Positions 25,901 through 33,561 are shown, counted from the stretch's first letter. The stretch: 64,000 nucleotides of DNA from UBA10646 sp046296295 (GCA_046296295.1 JBKBLG010000013.1:30762-94761); one strand, 5' to 3'. Notes: a model not told the origin generated them from the letters alone. A program made the numbers and translations.

Positions 25901-26043
25901 CCAGCGAAAACGGAACAGAACTCAATGCACTTTTACCGAAAATGAGCCCTTTAAATCCTCAGTATTTGACTAAAAAGCAAACAGTATTTCAAAAGTTAGT
26001 TTCGTTTGTAGAGAAGTATAAAGGAGTTGGAGGTCAGCTTTAA
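22939..26043 (+). CDS. hsdR: Type I restriction endonuclease subunit R
   Basis: A 1034-residue motor-nuclease. The N-terminal PD-(D/E)XK nuclease has Asp in YDVTILVNGLPLVQVELKKRG with the ExK pair (about 150-170). Two RecA-like domains follow: Walker A HTTGSGKTLT near 309, Walker B box FDECHRSQFG near 410, GFTGTPIF, and motif VI QAFSRTNRIY. The C-terminal helical part binds the methylase core. It cleaves unmethylated DNA after translocation, protecting the element host from foreign DNA. It is the last gene of hsdM-hsdS-RAYT-hsdR. Confidence 0.96.
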   Translation: MTYKSIAETNNFIVLDKFTKYSEVNEAPAAYQTEAALEKEFIQDLIHQGYEYLKNLNSQEAMLANVRLQLQSLNNVVFSDGEWARFVEEYLDKPSDNLVEKTRKIHNDYIYDFVFDDGHIQNIYLVDKKNITRNKVQVISQFEQKGAHANRYDVTILVNGLPLVQVELKKRGVAIREAFNQVHRYSKESFNSQNSLFKYIQLFVISNGTDTRYFANTTKRDKNSFDFTMNWAKADNTLIEDLKDFTATFFEKRVLLNVLLTYSVFDTSDTLLIMRPYQIAATERILWKIKSSYEAKKWSINEGGGYIWHTTGSGKTLTSFKAARLATQLDFIDKVFFVVDRKDLDYQTMKEYQRFSPDSVNGSESTAGLKRNIEKDDNRIIVTTIQKLNNLIKSESDLAIYQKQVVFIFDECHRSQFGEAQKNLKKKFKKYYQFGFTGTPIFPQNALGAETTASVFGRELHSYVITDAIRDEKVLKFKVDYNDVRPKFKSIETEQDEQKLNAAENKKALLHPERIKEIAQYILQNYRIKTHRTQGNNRGFNAMFAVSSVDAAKCYYEELNKLQKDSDKPLKIATIFSFAANEEQSAIGEIIDENFEPSAMDVTAKEFLTKAINDYNAMFKTSYSVDSNEFQNYYRDLAKRVKNKEVDLIIVVGMFLTGFDAPTLNTLFVDKNLRYHGLIQAFSRTNRIYDATKTFGNIVTFRDLEQATIDAITLFGDKNTKNVVLEKSYKEYLEGFTDIITGEARRGYIEVVKELNEKFPNPDEIVKEKDKKEFVKLFGEYLRIENILQNYDEFNHLKTLQTIDINNPEAVEEFKKTHFISDEDFATMQQIELLKERTVQDYRSTYNDIRDWLRREKSGKEPEKSTIDWDDVVFEVDLLKSQEINLDYILELIFEHNKKNKNKTDLIDEIRRVIRASVGNRAKESLVVDFINETDLDTLQDKANVIDSFFVFAQNKQKEEAQELIREENLNEEAAKRYITASLKREYASENGTELNALLPKMSPLNPQYLTKKQTVFQKLVSFVEKYKGVGGQL

Positions 26044-26097
26044 ATGAGAAAATAAGGTTTTAAACGCATATTAGGTAAGCAAGAATTACATTTAAAA

Positions 26098-26268
26098 ATG
26101 ACTAACAATGCACAACATAACGACATCATATTTTACAACACCCCCACCGGTGATGTGAAAAATGTAAATGGCAAATGCTCGAAAAATTCGAGTAGTTCCG
26201 ATGTTGAACTATTTCCATTTTGGAAACAGTTCAGTGGGGTGGCGGCCAATAGTAAAAACCTGCAATAA
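26098..26268 (+). pseudogene. Possible RhuM-like gene remnant
   Basis: A 56-codon frame opens with MTNNAQHNDIIFYNTPTGDV, which resembles the start of RhuM-type DNA-binding proteins found near restriction loci. It then diverges into sequence that matches nothing I know and stops just before the DUF1016 gene. The 235-nt gap 26044-26278 is best read as a decayed gene or leader; the match is short, so this is a weak call. Confidence 0.3.
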
Positions 26269-26278
26269 AAAACACACC

Positions 26279-27283
26279 ATGCAGTTAAAACAAGAACTCA
26301 TACAGCAAATACAGTCCATCATTGCTACGGCAAAAGAAAGAGCAATCCGTTCGGTAGATACTGAACGGGTATTGATGTATTGGCAAATTGGGCAGGTAAT
26401 ACAGGAAGAAGAGCAGCAGGGCAAAGAACGGGCAGGCTATGGTGAGTTTCTGATTAAGTCATTGTCCGAAACCTTGCAACCCCAGTTTGGCAGTGGCTTT
26501 TCTGTACGGCAGTTGGAAATGTGCCGCCAGTTTTACCGCACTTTCCCAAATACGAACGCACTGCGTTCGCAATTCAGCTGGACACACTACCGCACCCTGA
26601 TACGCATTGAAAATCAAGACAAAAGAGAGTTTTACATAGCCGAAGCAGCCAAAAATAACTGGACTGCCCGGCAATTGGAACGGCAGGTAAATAGCCAGCT
26701 TTTTGAAAGGTTGCTCCTAAGCAATGATGTAAAAGAGGTGCTGGCCGTAGCAAGGGATGAAAAACAACCCTCCGATGCCAAAGAAATCATCAAAGATCCT
26801 ATGGTACTGGAGTTTTTGGGTTTAAAGAGGGAGGCGGCTTATTACGAGAAAGATTTGGAAGCTGCCATTATAACTCATCTGCAGGATTTTCTGTTGGAGA
26901 TTGGAAATGGTTTTTCGTTTGTGGCAAGGCAAAAACGCATACACATAGAAGGCGATGAATTTTCTATTGACCTGGTATTTTACAACAGGCTGCTGCAATG
27001 TTTTGTCTTGTTTGAAATAAAAACCACCAAGCTCACCCATCAGGATATTGGGCAGTTGCAGATGTATGTAAACTATTACGACCGTTTTGAAAAACAGGAA
27101 TTTGAAAACCCTACCATCGGCATTTTATTATGTGCCGATAAAAACGATGCAGTGGTAAAAATTACACTGCCCGAAAACAATAAAACCATTATAGCAAGCA
27201 AATACCAATTGTATTTGCCAACCGAACAGCAGTTGATTGATGAAGTGAAAAAGGAAATCGAAAAATTAGACCATGAAAAATGA
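26279..27283 (+). CDS. DUF1016 (YhcG-type) PD-(D/E)XK nuclease-domain protein
   Basis: A 334-residue protein of the DUF1016 family. The N-terminal half (LIQQIQSIIATAKERAIRSVDTERVLMYWQIGQVIQEEEQQGKERAGYGEFLIKSLS, and FSWTHYRTLIRI) is the helical DUF1016_N domain. The C-terminal half has the PD-(D/E)XK fold with Asp in DEFSIDLVFYNRLLQCFVLFEIKTTKLTHQDIGQLQMYVNYY, where ExK is present as EIK. Relatives are often next to type I restriction genes. Start 26279 (MQLKQEL) fits the family better than 26168. Here it also neighbours the Argonaute gene, so it could serve either system. Confidence 0.88.
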   Translation: MQLKQELIQQIQSIIATAKERAIRSVDTERVLMYWQIGQVIQEEEQQGKERAGYGEFLIKSLSETLQPQFGSGFSVRQLEMCRQFYRTFPNTNALRSQFSWTHYRTLIRIENQDKREFYIAEAAKNNWTARQLERQVNSQLFERLLLSNDVKEVLAVARDEKQPSDAKEIIKDPMVLEFLGLKREAAYYEKDLEAAIITHLQDFLLEIGNGFSFVARQKRIHIEGDEFSIDLVFYNRLLQCFVLFEIKTTKLTHQDIGQLQMYVNYYDRFEKQEFENPTIGILLCADKNDAVVKITLPENNKTIIASKYQLYLPTEQQLIDEVKKEIEKLDHEK

Positions 27284-27310
27284 TTAGTTGTTAATGATAA
27301 ATTGTAAACG

Positions 27311-27673
27311 TTGAGCAAAGAAAATGTCATAAAGCAAAAGAGTTTTGATTTTGCCATACGCATAGTAAAACTTTATCAGTATTTGAAAGCTGATAAACAG
27401 GAGTATGTTATGTCAAAACAGCTTTTAAGAAGTGGCACCGCTGTAGGGGCCATGATAAGAGAGGCAGAACACAGCGAAAGCAAAGCTGACTTTATACATA
27501 AGCTTTCAATTGCTCAAAAGGAAATTAATGAAACGCTGTATTGGCTGGAATTGCTGCAAGCAACAGACTATTTAAATGCAAATGAATTTGAGAGCATAAA
27601 TGCCGATGCAACAGAAATCATCAAACTTATTACAGCCATCATCAAAACAACCAAACAAAACATTAATAATTAA
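27311..27673 (+). CDS. Four-helix-bundle protein (23S IVP-like)
   Basis: A 120-residue protein of the family first seen in 23S rRNA intervening sequences: FDFAIRIVKLYQYLK, LRSGTAVGAMIREAEHSESKADFIHKLSIAQKEINETLYWLELL. It uses a TTG start. The function of the family is unknown; members form small ring-like helical oligomers and are often cargo in mobile islands. It lies 27 nt after the DUF1016 gene and 17 nt before the Argonaute frame, so the three are probably one transcript. Confidence 0.85.
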   Translation: MSKENVIKQKSFDFAIRIVKLYQYLKADKQEYVMSKQLLRSGTAVGAMIREAEHSESKADFIHKLSIAQKEINETLYWLELLQATDYLNANEFESINADATEIIKLITAIIKTTKQNINN

Positions 27674-27690
27674 CAATTAATAATTCACCA

Positions 27691-29766
27691 TTGCAGGAAC
27701 TTCTCTTAAATATCATTCCTTTCAATCCTCCGGCAGGTAAACAAACTTTTGCATTCTACAGGCAGAAGCAGCCTGGTTATTATCCGGTGTTTAAAGGTGA
27801 TTTGCAAGGGTTACTTGATGGTAAACTTTCTGCATTGGAATTGCTGGAATTAGAAAAGCTGTACACCGATTTTCAGCCACCCAGAGAAGGTGCAATACTG
27901 TTGGATATTGATTTATCTGTAAGCACCCGATTTGCCAATCATTACTATCGTTACCTGATTAGAAAACACTTTGAAGGAATTGCTGACATCATGCACCAGG
28001 ACTTTACCAGCGAAACAGAAGTATGGTTTCACAGTCCTGAGAAAAGCACTGCCAAATACAAAGTGTACAACCAGTTTACGCTGAAAGTGCAGTATGGCAG
28101 GGTAACAGATAAACCCGAGTTGGTACTTTCTTATGATGGCACTACCAAAGTATTTGCAAAGCCCGTTTCGGAGATTTACAACTTCAATACCAACCTGTAC
28201 AACTGGGTAGTTTGTAATGGCGTTATCTACAAATGGAAATTCAGACCACAGGAAGTAATCAACCAGCCGCAGAACTGTTACCCTATTCTGAGCAATGAAC
28301 TAAAACCACATTTGGAGATTGCTTTTGATGTGCCGGACTTGAAAAACCGTTACCCCAAGTACTTGAATATTCTGCATGATTTTTACATCAAGTATCTAAA
28401 TACGCCAGCCTTCCGCAAAATCATTCCTATAACCGAAGAAGGTTTTTATCGGCCGCAGGTGGAGCAATACCGTGTCATTAGTTCAAGCTCCAACGACTTG
28501 TTATATGCCGGTGGCAGAACAGGTAAAGAACCAAAGAAAGATTTTAAGTCAAAAGGTCCTTACCAATTGCCACAGAAGCCCAGCAACTTCAAATTCTTTT
28601 TCATTTATCAAAAGGCAGACAAAGCTACTGCCGTAACTGAGCTATACAGGTATTTGCACAGTGGATGGAAAGACGACCGTTTTCCATTTCCAAAAATGCA
28701 GGACTATATCAAAGTGCCTTTTGAGTTAGACATTACTAAGAATGTAGAGTTTGAAAGCGTTGAAAATGCAGTAGCGGATGTTCGCAATGCTGTAAAGAAT
28801 GCAGACTGGCTTCCTGATACGCAATACATGGCACTCTTTGTAAACCCTGTGCCCAAATTAGAGAAAGACGAAACCCGGAAGAACATTTACTATAAGATCA
28901 AAGAAATCCTTTTGTATGAAGGTGTGCTTTCGCAGGTAATCAAAAGTGAGCATCTGTATAAAAACGGAAAGCCAAATTCATACTTCAACACGTTCCTGCC
29001 ACACATCGAAATTGCCATGCTGGCAAAATTGGGTGGTGTGCCCTGGAGGCTAAACAGGCCAACCAACAATGAACTCATTGTGGGGGTTGGTGCATTCTAT
29101 TCTGTTACCCGTAAATCAAGATTTGTTGGTTCAGCTTTCTGCTTTAATAATGAGGGCATCTTTAAAGGCTTTGATTGCTTTAAAGGAGATGATACCATAA
29201 GTCTTGCAGGTTCCATCAGGGAGGCAGTAGCGAAGTTCATTGCAGTAAATTATACCGCTTCACGGTTGGTTATTCACTTCTACAAAGACATTGGTAAAAA
29301 GGAATTAGAACCCATCCTGCGAACACTGCACACCTTGGGCTTAAATATACCTGTGATAGTCGTTACCATCAATAAAACAGAAAGCAAGGAGTTGTTAGGC
29401 TTTGATGTAAGCGATGCGGAGAACCTGATGCCTTACAGTGGCACAATTGTAAAAGTGGGCAAGTCTGAATACCTGTTATTCAACAATACCCGGTACGATG
29501 CAACCTCAAAGCCGGCACAAAAGGAATATCACTTTCCGGTGAAGATTGCTTTATCCTCAACTGTAGAAGGCATGTTAGAGGATATGAATTTGGTTGAGCA
29601 GCTTATTGACCAGGTATATCAATTCAGTCGCATGTACTGGAAAAGCACCAATCAGCAAAGTTTACCTGTTACCATCAAATACCCAGAAATGGTGGCCGAG
29701 ATATTCCCCTACTTCACCCACGACAAACTTCCAGACCACGGAAAAGAAAGTCTTTGGTTTTTGTAA
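27691..29766 (+). CDS. Prokaryotic Argonaute/PIWI protein, first catalytic Asp missing
   Basis: A 691-residue protein. The N-terminal half (1-290) corresponds to N, linker and PAZ-like regions. The MID region has NFKFFFIYQKADKA and IYYKIKEILLYEGVLSQVI...EIAMLAKLGGVPWRL, typical for guide 5'-end binding. The PIWI domain has ELIVGVGAFYS, RLVIHFYKDIGKKELEPILRTLH and the conserved C-terminus LPVTIKYPEMVAEIF...SLWFL. The first tetrad Asp is replaced by Gly467, while Asp533 is near the later site, so slicing is unlikely. The only plausible start is TTG at 27691. Nuclease-dead Argonautes usually bind targets and recruit a partner; DUF1016 upstream is the nearest candidate (inference). Confidence 0.87.
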   Translation: MQELLLNIIPFNPPAGKQTFAFYRQKQPGYYPVFKGDLQGLLDGKLSALELLELEKLYTDFQPPREGAILLDIDLSVSTRFANHYYRYLIRKHFEGIADIMHQDFTSETEVWFHSPEKSTAKYKVYNQFTLKVQYGRVTDKPELVLSYDGTTKVFAKPVSEIYNFNTNLYNWVVCNGVIYKWKFRPQEVINQPQNCYPILSNELKPHLEIAFDVPDLKNRYPKYLNILHDFYIKYLNTPAFRKIIPITEEGFYRPQVEQYRVISSSSNDLLYAGGRTGKEPKKDFKSKGPYQLPQKPSNFKFFFIYQKADKATAVTELYRYLHSGWKDDRFPFPKMQDYIKVPFELDITKNVEFESVENAVADVRNAVKNADWLPDTQYMALFVNPVPKLEKDETRKNIYYKIKEILLYEGVLSQVIKSEHLYKNGKPNSYFNTFLPHIEIAMLAKLGGVPWRLNRPTNNELIVGVGAFYSVTRKSRFVGSAFCFNNEGIFKGFDCFKGDDTISLAGSIREAVAKFIAVNYTASRLVIHFYKDIGKKELEPILRTLHTLGLNIPVIVVTINKTESKELLGFDVSDAENLMPYSGTIVKVGKSEYLLFNNTRYDATSKPAQKEYHFPVKIALSSTVEGMLEDMNLVEQLIDQVYQFSRMYWKSTNQQSLPVTIKYPEMVAEIFPYFTHDKLPDHGKESLWFL

Positions 29767-29773
29767 ATTCTCT

Positions 29774-29823
29774 ATTTTCTTATTTAAGCATTTGCTAAAA
29801 TAAGAAAATATGTATTACCTTTG
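29774..29823 (+). promoter_or_regulatory. Promoter and palindromic operator of the mer-like operon
   Basis: TTTG at 29791-29794 and TACCTTTG at 29816-29823 are separated by 21 nt, a full Bacteroidota promoter. A perfect 12-bp inverted repeat (ATTTTCTTATTT at 29774-29785, complement at 29798-29809) brackets the -33 box. It fits an ArsR/SmtB dimer operator. It also begins 8 nt after the Argonaute stop, so it may double as a terminator. Confidence 0.65.
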
Positions 29824-29844
29824 TCCGTACAATTCAAAATTGAT

Positions 29845-30222
29845 ATGGATAAGAACACTTGTATAAGGGTACTTGCAGACCATCAGCAAATTAAAGAGTG
29901 TAAGCAAAAAATCAAGGCAAATGCACCATCATTGCAGCAGCTAAGTAAGGTTTTAGAGCTTGCAGCCAATGATGTTCGCCTAAAAATTCTATACCTGCTT
30001 GAAGAAGAAAAGGAGCTTTGCCCTTGTGATATTAGCGACATACTTGAAATGAGTATTCCGGCAGTATCACAACATCTTAGAAAATTGAAAGACGGTAATA
30101 TTATTGAAGCCCGGAGAGAAGCACAAACTATATTCTATTCGCTGAAAGAGGAAAACCTCAAAATCCTAAAGCCATTCTTTAAGTACATCAATCAGCAAAA
30201 TCTTAAACCGGTAGCAGTATGA
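29845..30222 (+). CDS. ArsR-family metal-responsive repressor
   Basis: A 125-residue winged-helix regulator: VLELAANDVRLKILYLLEEEKELCPCDISDILEMSIPAVSQHLRKLKDGNIIEARREAQTIFYSL. CPC in the recognition region (ELCPCDI) resembles the ELCVCDL metal motif of ArsR/CadC, so Hg, Cd or As could be the inducer. An extra N-terminal Cys pair (CIRVLADHQQIKEC) may add ligands. Start 29845 is chosen because the frame from 29821 would begin inside the -7 box. Its stop overlaps the merTP start by 4 nt. Confidence 0.88.
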   Translation: MDKNTCIRVLADHQQIKECKQKIKANAPSLQQLSKVLELAANDVRLKILYLLEEEKELCPCDISDILEMSIPAVSQHLRKLKDGNIIEARREAQTIFYSLKEENLKILKPFFKYINQQNLKPVAV

Positions 30223-30827
30223 GTAACAATAAATCATCAGGCTCACTTTTAGGTGCAGGCGTACTATCTGCAATTGCGGCTTCCTTGTGTTGCATTACAC
30301 CTGTTTTGGCACTTATAGCAGGCAGCAGTGGTATTGCTTCTACCTTTTCATGGATTGAGCCTGCAAGACCTTACCTAATAGGTTTAAGCATTGTTGTTTT
30401 GGCATTCGCCTGGTATCAAAAATTAAAACCGGTAAAGGCAGATGATTGTGGTTGTGCGGTTGATGAAAAGCCAAAATTCATTCAATCAAAATTGTTTCTG
30501 TTAATCGTAACCGTTTTTGCAGCATTAATGATTGCTTTCCCTTATTACTCAAAAATATTCTTTCCCAAGTATGAAAAGCAGGTAATCGTTGTAGAGAAAT
30601 CAAATATACAAACAGCAGCATTTAATATAGATGGAATGAGTTGTCAGGGTTGCGAAGAAGAAGTAAAACATGAAGTCAATAAATTACAAGGCATTATTAA
30701 AACCGATGTTTCCTATCATAATAAAAATGCTGTCATTCAGTTTGATAATACAAAAACCAATCTTGCTGAAATAGAAAAAGCAATTAATTCTACAGGCTAT
30801 ACAGTAACTAAAACAACATCAAAGTAA
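30219..30827 (+). CDS. merTP: Mercuric transport protein MerTP (MerT-MerP fusion)
   Basis: A 202-residue fusion. The N-terminal MerT-like half has helices with vicinal cysteines (AASLCCITPVLALIAGSSG), a second helix, a cytosolic CGC loop (DDCGCAVDE) and a third helix. The C-terminal 70 residues are an HMA domain (FNIDGMSCQGCEEEVKHEVNKL) with CxxC, as in MerP. It should bring Hg(II) across the inner membrane. No mercuric reductase gene follows, unlike complete mer operons. Confidence 0.88.
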   Translation: MSNNKSSGSLLGAGVLSAIAASLCCITPVLALIAGSSGIASTFSWIEPARPYLIGLSIVVLAFAWYQKLKPVKADDCGCAVDEKPKFIQSKLFLLIVTVFAALMIAFPYYSKIFFPKYEKQVIVVEKSNIQTAAFNIDGMSCQGCEEEVKHEVNKLQGIIKTDVSYHNKNAVIQFDNTKTNLAEIEKAINSTGYTVTKTTSK

Positions 30828-31034
30828 ATGGAAATCATACTTCAGTCAACAATAACTTGCCCAGCTTGTGGGCATAAGAAAGTAGAAGAAATGCCAACTA
30901 ACGCCTGTCAATATTTCTATGAATGTGAAAACTGTAAAACAGTATTGAAGCCAAAGCAAGGTGATTGCTGTGTCTATTGCAGCTATGGTACTGTAAAGTG
31001 TCCACCAATGCAGGAAGGAAAACATTGTTGCTAA
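30828..31034 (+). CDS. GDCCVxC-domain small Cys-rich protein
   Basis: A 68-residue protein starting directly after the merTP stop. It has a zinc-ribbon-like pair (CPACGHKK, CENCKTVLKP) and the signature GDCCVYCSYGTVKCPPMQ, known from mer-linked proteins, some of which carry selenocysteine. Here all positions are Cys and there is no in-frame TGA. With 11 Cys it is probably a soft-metal binding partner of MerTP. Confidence 0.83.
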   Translation: MEIILQSTITCPACGHKKVEEMPTNACQYFYECENCKTVLKPKQGDCCVYCSYGTVKCPPMQEGKHCC

Positions 31035-31093
31035 TTCATTTCCACTGTAACATTAATAATTCATTTCTTAGGGCATTCCCCTGCGGGTTGGGC

Positions 31094-31133
31094 TTTCCGC
31101 TACAAATGAAACGAAGTGTAATTCACGAACACC
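31094..31133. repeat. 40-bp repeat, copy A
   Basis: Begins TTTCCGCTACAAATG and ends ATTCACGAACACC. It matches copy B at 31183-31222 with a handful of mismatches. A shorter relative (ATTGGAGCGAAGCGGAAATC) lies near 32349. Confidence 0.7.
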
Positions 31134-31182
31134 GTTATGAAAATAATATGCCGTGAGTAATCTTTTGCTGAAGGCAAAAGGA

Positions 31183-31222
31183 TTTCCGCTTCAAATGGAG
31201 CGAAGCGTAATTCACGAATACC
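31183..31222. repeat. 40-bp repeat, copy B
   Basis: Begins TTTCCGCTTCAAATG and ends ATTCACGAATACC. CGCTTC and GAAGCG inside form a 6-bp stem that is weaker in copy A. Confidence 0.7.
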
Positions 31223-32410
31223 AAAATCAAACAAAAATTACATTCGTAATCCCTAATGCAGAAAAAAGCGGTGTTCGTTCCTCACGAATTTATTGAACCC
31301 ACCCAGCCAACGCACAAGCACGGCTTATGCAGTGGCTAACCCATCCCGAAAGCTTTCGGGACCACCCTTCCACTGCATCTATGGTGTTGCCGCCATTTTT
31401 AACTGTCATACTTTTTGTTGCTATGCTCCCCACGCTTTTGGCACATTGCCTGTTCCGCTTTGCTGCACAGCCAAAGAGCCAAGCCAACCCAAGCATAGCA
31501 ACAAAAAGCCGCTACACTCCAACCACCACCACCGTTTCGCTTATGCCAGTATAAAAAATGGCGGAAGCATACTTAAACATAATGCGGTCTTATGTGTTCG
31601 CTTCGCACAGCCACCCCACGCTTATGCAAGCATCCCAACGCAGTGGCTGTCACATAAGTCGCCATTATGTTAAGTAGCCAACACCATAGCATCCCGACAA
31701 CGGGATGAAGTCGTGCTTCTGCCAACGCACCCCACCCGAAGACCCACGACACCCCGCCACCCTTTCAGCGGTGCAGTAAAAAATAAAGCATGAGTTGTTT
31801 TATGGCCATGTGCTTGCGGTAGGTTCATTCACTTCATCTCCATTCCGTTCAGGCGTTTCGTTCATTCCGCTTCGCTTCATTCTCTTCACTATCCTTCACT
31901 GCATTTCGCCTCCGTTCATTTCACCAACCTCAGCACCGCACAGCAAAAGCAATTCCCTCTCTTCATTCCGCAAAGCCAACACACAGGCTTTCCGTGTCAT
32001 GGCGTTTGCTTATCCCTCGCTACAATGGCTTTTGATTTTTGAAAAGTTACAAAAGCCGCCACCGCTTCTAAGCAAACTGCTCATGCCACTCCAAGCCGCC
32101 AACCCGGTTTGCTCCATTCCGTTCAGTCATTGCCTTTGCTCTTTACCCACCCCACGATTGAAAGCGGTATGCTTTATTTTTTCCTGCGAAGTGTTTACCC
32201 CAGCCGACCCACGAAAGACATCATCGGAATACAAATACGGTTGAAATGAGATGCTGTGAAAAGACTACAGCGATTGATATTACTTTCTCTAAATAAGGAA
32301 TGCAGATAAGGAGGATCTGATTGAAAAAAATAAAAATAAAAAGTGCAGCAATTGGAGCGAAGCGGAAATCGCTGACACCGAAATAACATAAAAAATAAGT
32401 CAGCAAAGTT

Positions 32411-32558
32411 AGGTGGCTGGCACAGGCCAACGCACTAAAAAAACCAAAAGACTACGGCATAATGAAAGGCAAATAAGCTGTTTAATTTTTATAAGGTATT
32501 TGCCTTTCACCCTTCGGGACTTATTCCGTTTCCTTTTGGTTTTTTAGCCACGCCACCT
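32411..32558. repeat. Long imperfect hairpin element, copy 1
   Basis: Nested arms pair from the outside in: AGGTGGC with GCCACCT, AAAAAACCAAAAG with CTTTTGGTTTTTT, ACGGCATAA with TTATTCCGT (one mismatch), and TGAAAGGCAAATA with its perfect complement. A related element at 33168-33288 shares the central arms but has different outer arms that still pair. The two copies flank the DUF6943 gene. Confidence 0.75.
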
Positions 32559-32681
32559 GTGGGATTGCTTTCTTTTTTTTTCTGTTTTTTTTCTTTGTCA
32601 AATTATATATGTGCTGCGGAGCGTAAGCGAAGCAGGGCTGAGGCAAAGGCTTAAAGCAGGCTCAAAATTTAAGCACTCATT

Positions 32682-33107
32682 ATGCACAGTCCGAAGTTTC
32701 AAACGTACAGCGTAAAGCATCAAAGCACAGGTTTTGAATTTTACATTTTATCGAAAGGGTTAAACAGTGGTAAGCCTCTGGTAACTCCATGCCCCAATTC
32801 ATTTGTTTGCATCTGCAAAAGCCAGGAGCAGAAAGATTTTTATTTCTGGTTGCTGTTTGGTTTGTGGAAGGCAAAACATTTTCATCAGTTTCTTACTGGT
32901 TCCGTTATACCGTTTATTCGTTTATCAGATTTGAAAGATGAGGTTTTCAATCAGGCTGAGAAAGTAAGTAAGCAGGAAAAGGAGTATAAAAGCACAGTAG
33001 ATAAAATCAAGCAGCTGGAAGAAAAAGAAAAAGCCATCCGGCAAAATCTGGCTTTAATCAATGATTTGAAAAGGGCAATGATATACCGGCATCTAAAAAG
33101 CAAATAG
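32682..33107 (+). CDS. DUF6943-like protein
   Basis: A 141-residue protein. The first 85 residues (GFEFYILSKGLNSGKPLVTPCPNSFVCICKSQEQKDFYFWLLFGLWKAKHFHQFLTGSVIPFIRLSDL) match the DUF6943 pattern I know from Bacteroidota elements. The last 55 residues are a charged coiled coil (VSKQEKEYKSTVDKIKQLEEKEKAIRQNLALINDLKRAM). Function is unknown. It stands alone between two long hairpin elements. Confidence 0.78.
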   Translation: MHSPKFQTYSVKHQSTGFEFYILSKGLNSGKPLVTPCPNSFVCICKSQEQKDFYFWLLFGLWKAKHFHQFLTGSVIPFIRLSDLKDEVFNQAEKVSKQEKEYKSTVDKIKQLEEKEKAIRQNLALINDLKRAMIYRHLKSK

Positions 33108-33167
33108 TAAGGCTGACCTAAACATGATGCTGCACCGTGCATAAATAAATTTTGATGTGCAAAGTTA

Positions 33168-33288
33168 GCATGGCGGGCAGACGCACAAGCCCGACCTAAA
33201 AAAACCAAAAGACTACGGCATAAACACAGACCCACCGCACAAGGCTATCATTTATTCCGTTTCCTTTTGGTTTTTTTATCCGCCATGC
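33168..33288. repeat. Long imperfect hairpin element, copy 2
   Basis: Outer arms GCATGGCGG and CCGCCATGC pair perfectly. The central arms AAAAAACCAAAAG and CTTTTGGTTTTTT are the same as in copy 1, as are CTACGGCATAA and TTATTCCGT. Both copies are preceded by GCAAAGTTAG. Confidence 0.75.
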
Positions 33289-33561
33289 AGAGAGATGCAC
33301 ATAAAATTTATTTACTATGCACAAGCATCCTCGTATCAGTTCCGGCAGCCATTCAGGTATTTGCCCATTCACACCGCAGGTTCTTCATCAGCACTTGCCT
33401 TTGTCACCCTTTGCGTTTCAGCGTTACATCCGCAGGTCATCCTTAGCCCATCAGCCAGTCTTTGGCATTAAGGTTTATCGGCATCCATGTGGCTGCTATG
33501 TTTGGCGTTATCCTTCGGGTGCTCGGGAGCTTTCAGCATTGCCCTTTTAGGGGCTTTGCTG

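Larger units (their letters stand above)
31035..32681. other. 1.6 kb repeat-rich stretch without convincing genes
   Basis: Open frames here (for example 31293-31673 and 31795-32244) translate to Pro/Ser/His-rich sequence with no recognisable domain and no supporting start context. The DNA holds a 40-bp repeat pair (31094, 31183), a 7-bp-stem hairpin at 31162-31180, a palindrome CCCGAAAGCTTTCGGG near 31346, and a long imperfect hairpin at 32411-32558. It may be regulatory, transfer-related or decayed. Confidence 0.6.

Noticed and set aside
26561..26580. CGAACG/CGTTCG palindrome in the DUF1016 gene
   Set aside because: It falls on the conserved ALRSQFSW coding segment and is short, so it is probably chance.
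31293..32244. Open frames of 126 and 149 codons after the mercury genes
   Set aside because: The translations are Pro/Ser/His-rich without domains, several frames overlap on both strands, and the DNA is full of repeats; more likely non-coding.
33317..33550. 77-codon frame between the second long hairpin and the terminator
   Set aside because: No recognisable domain or family pattern and no supporting start signals.
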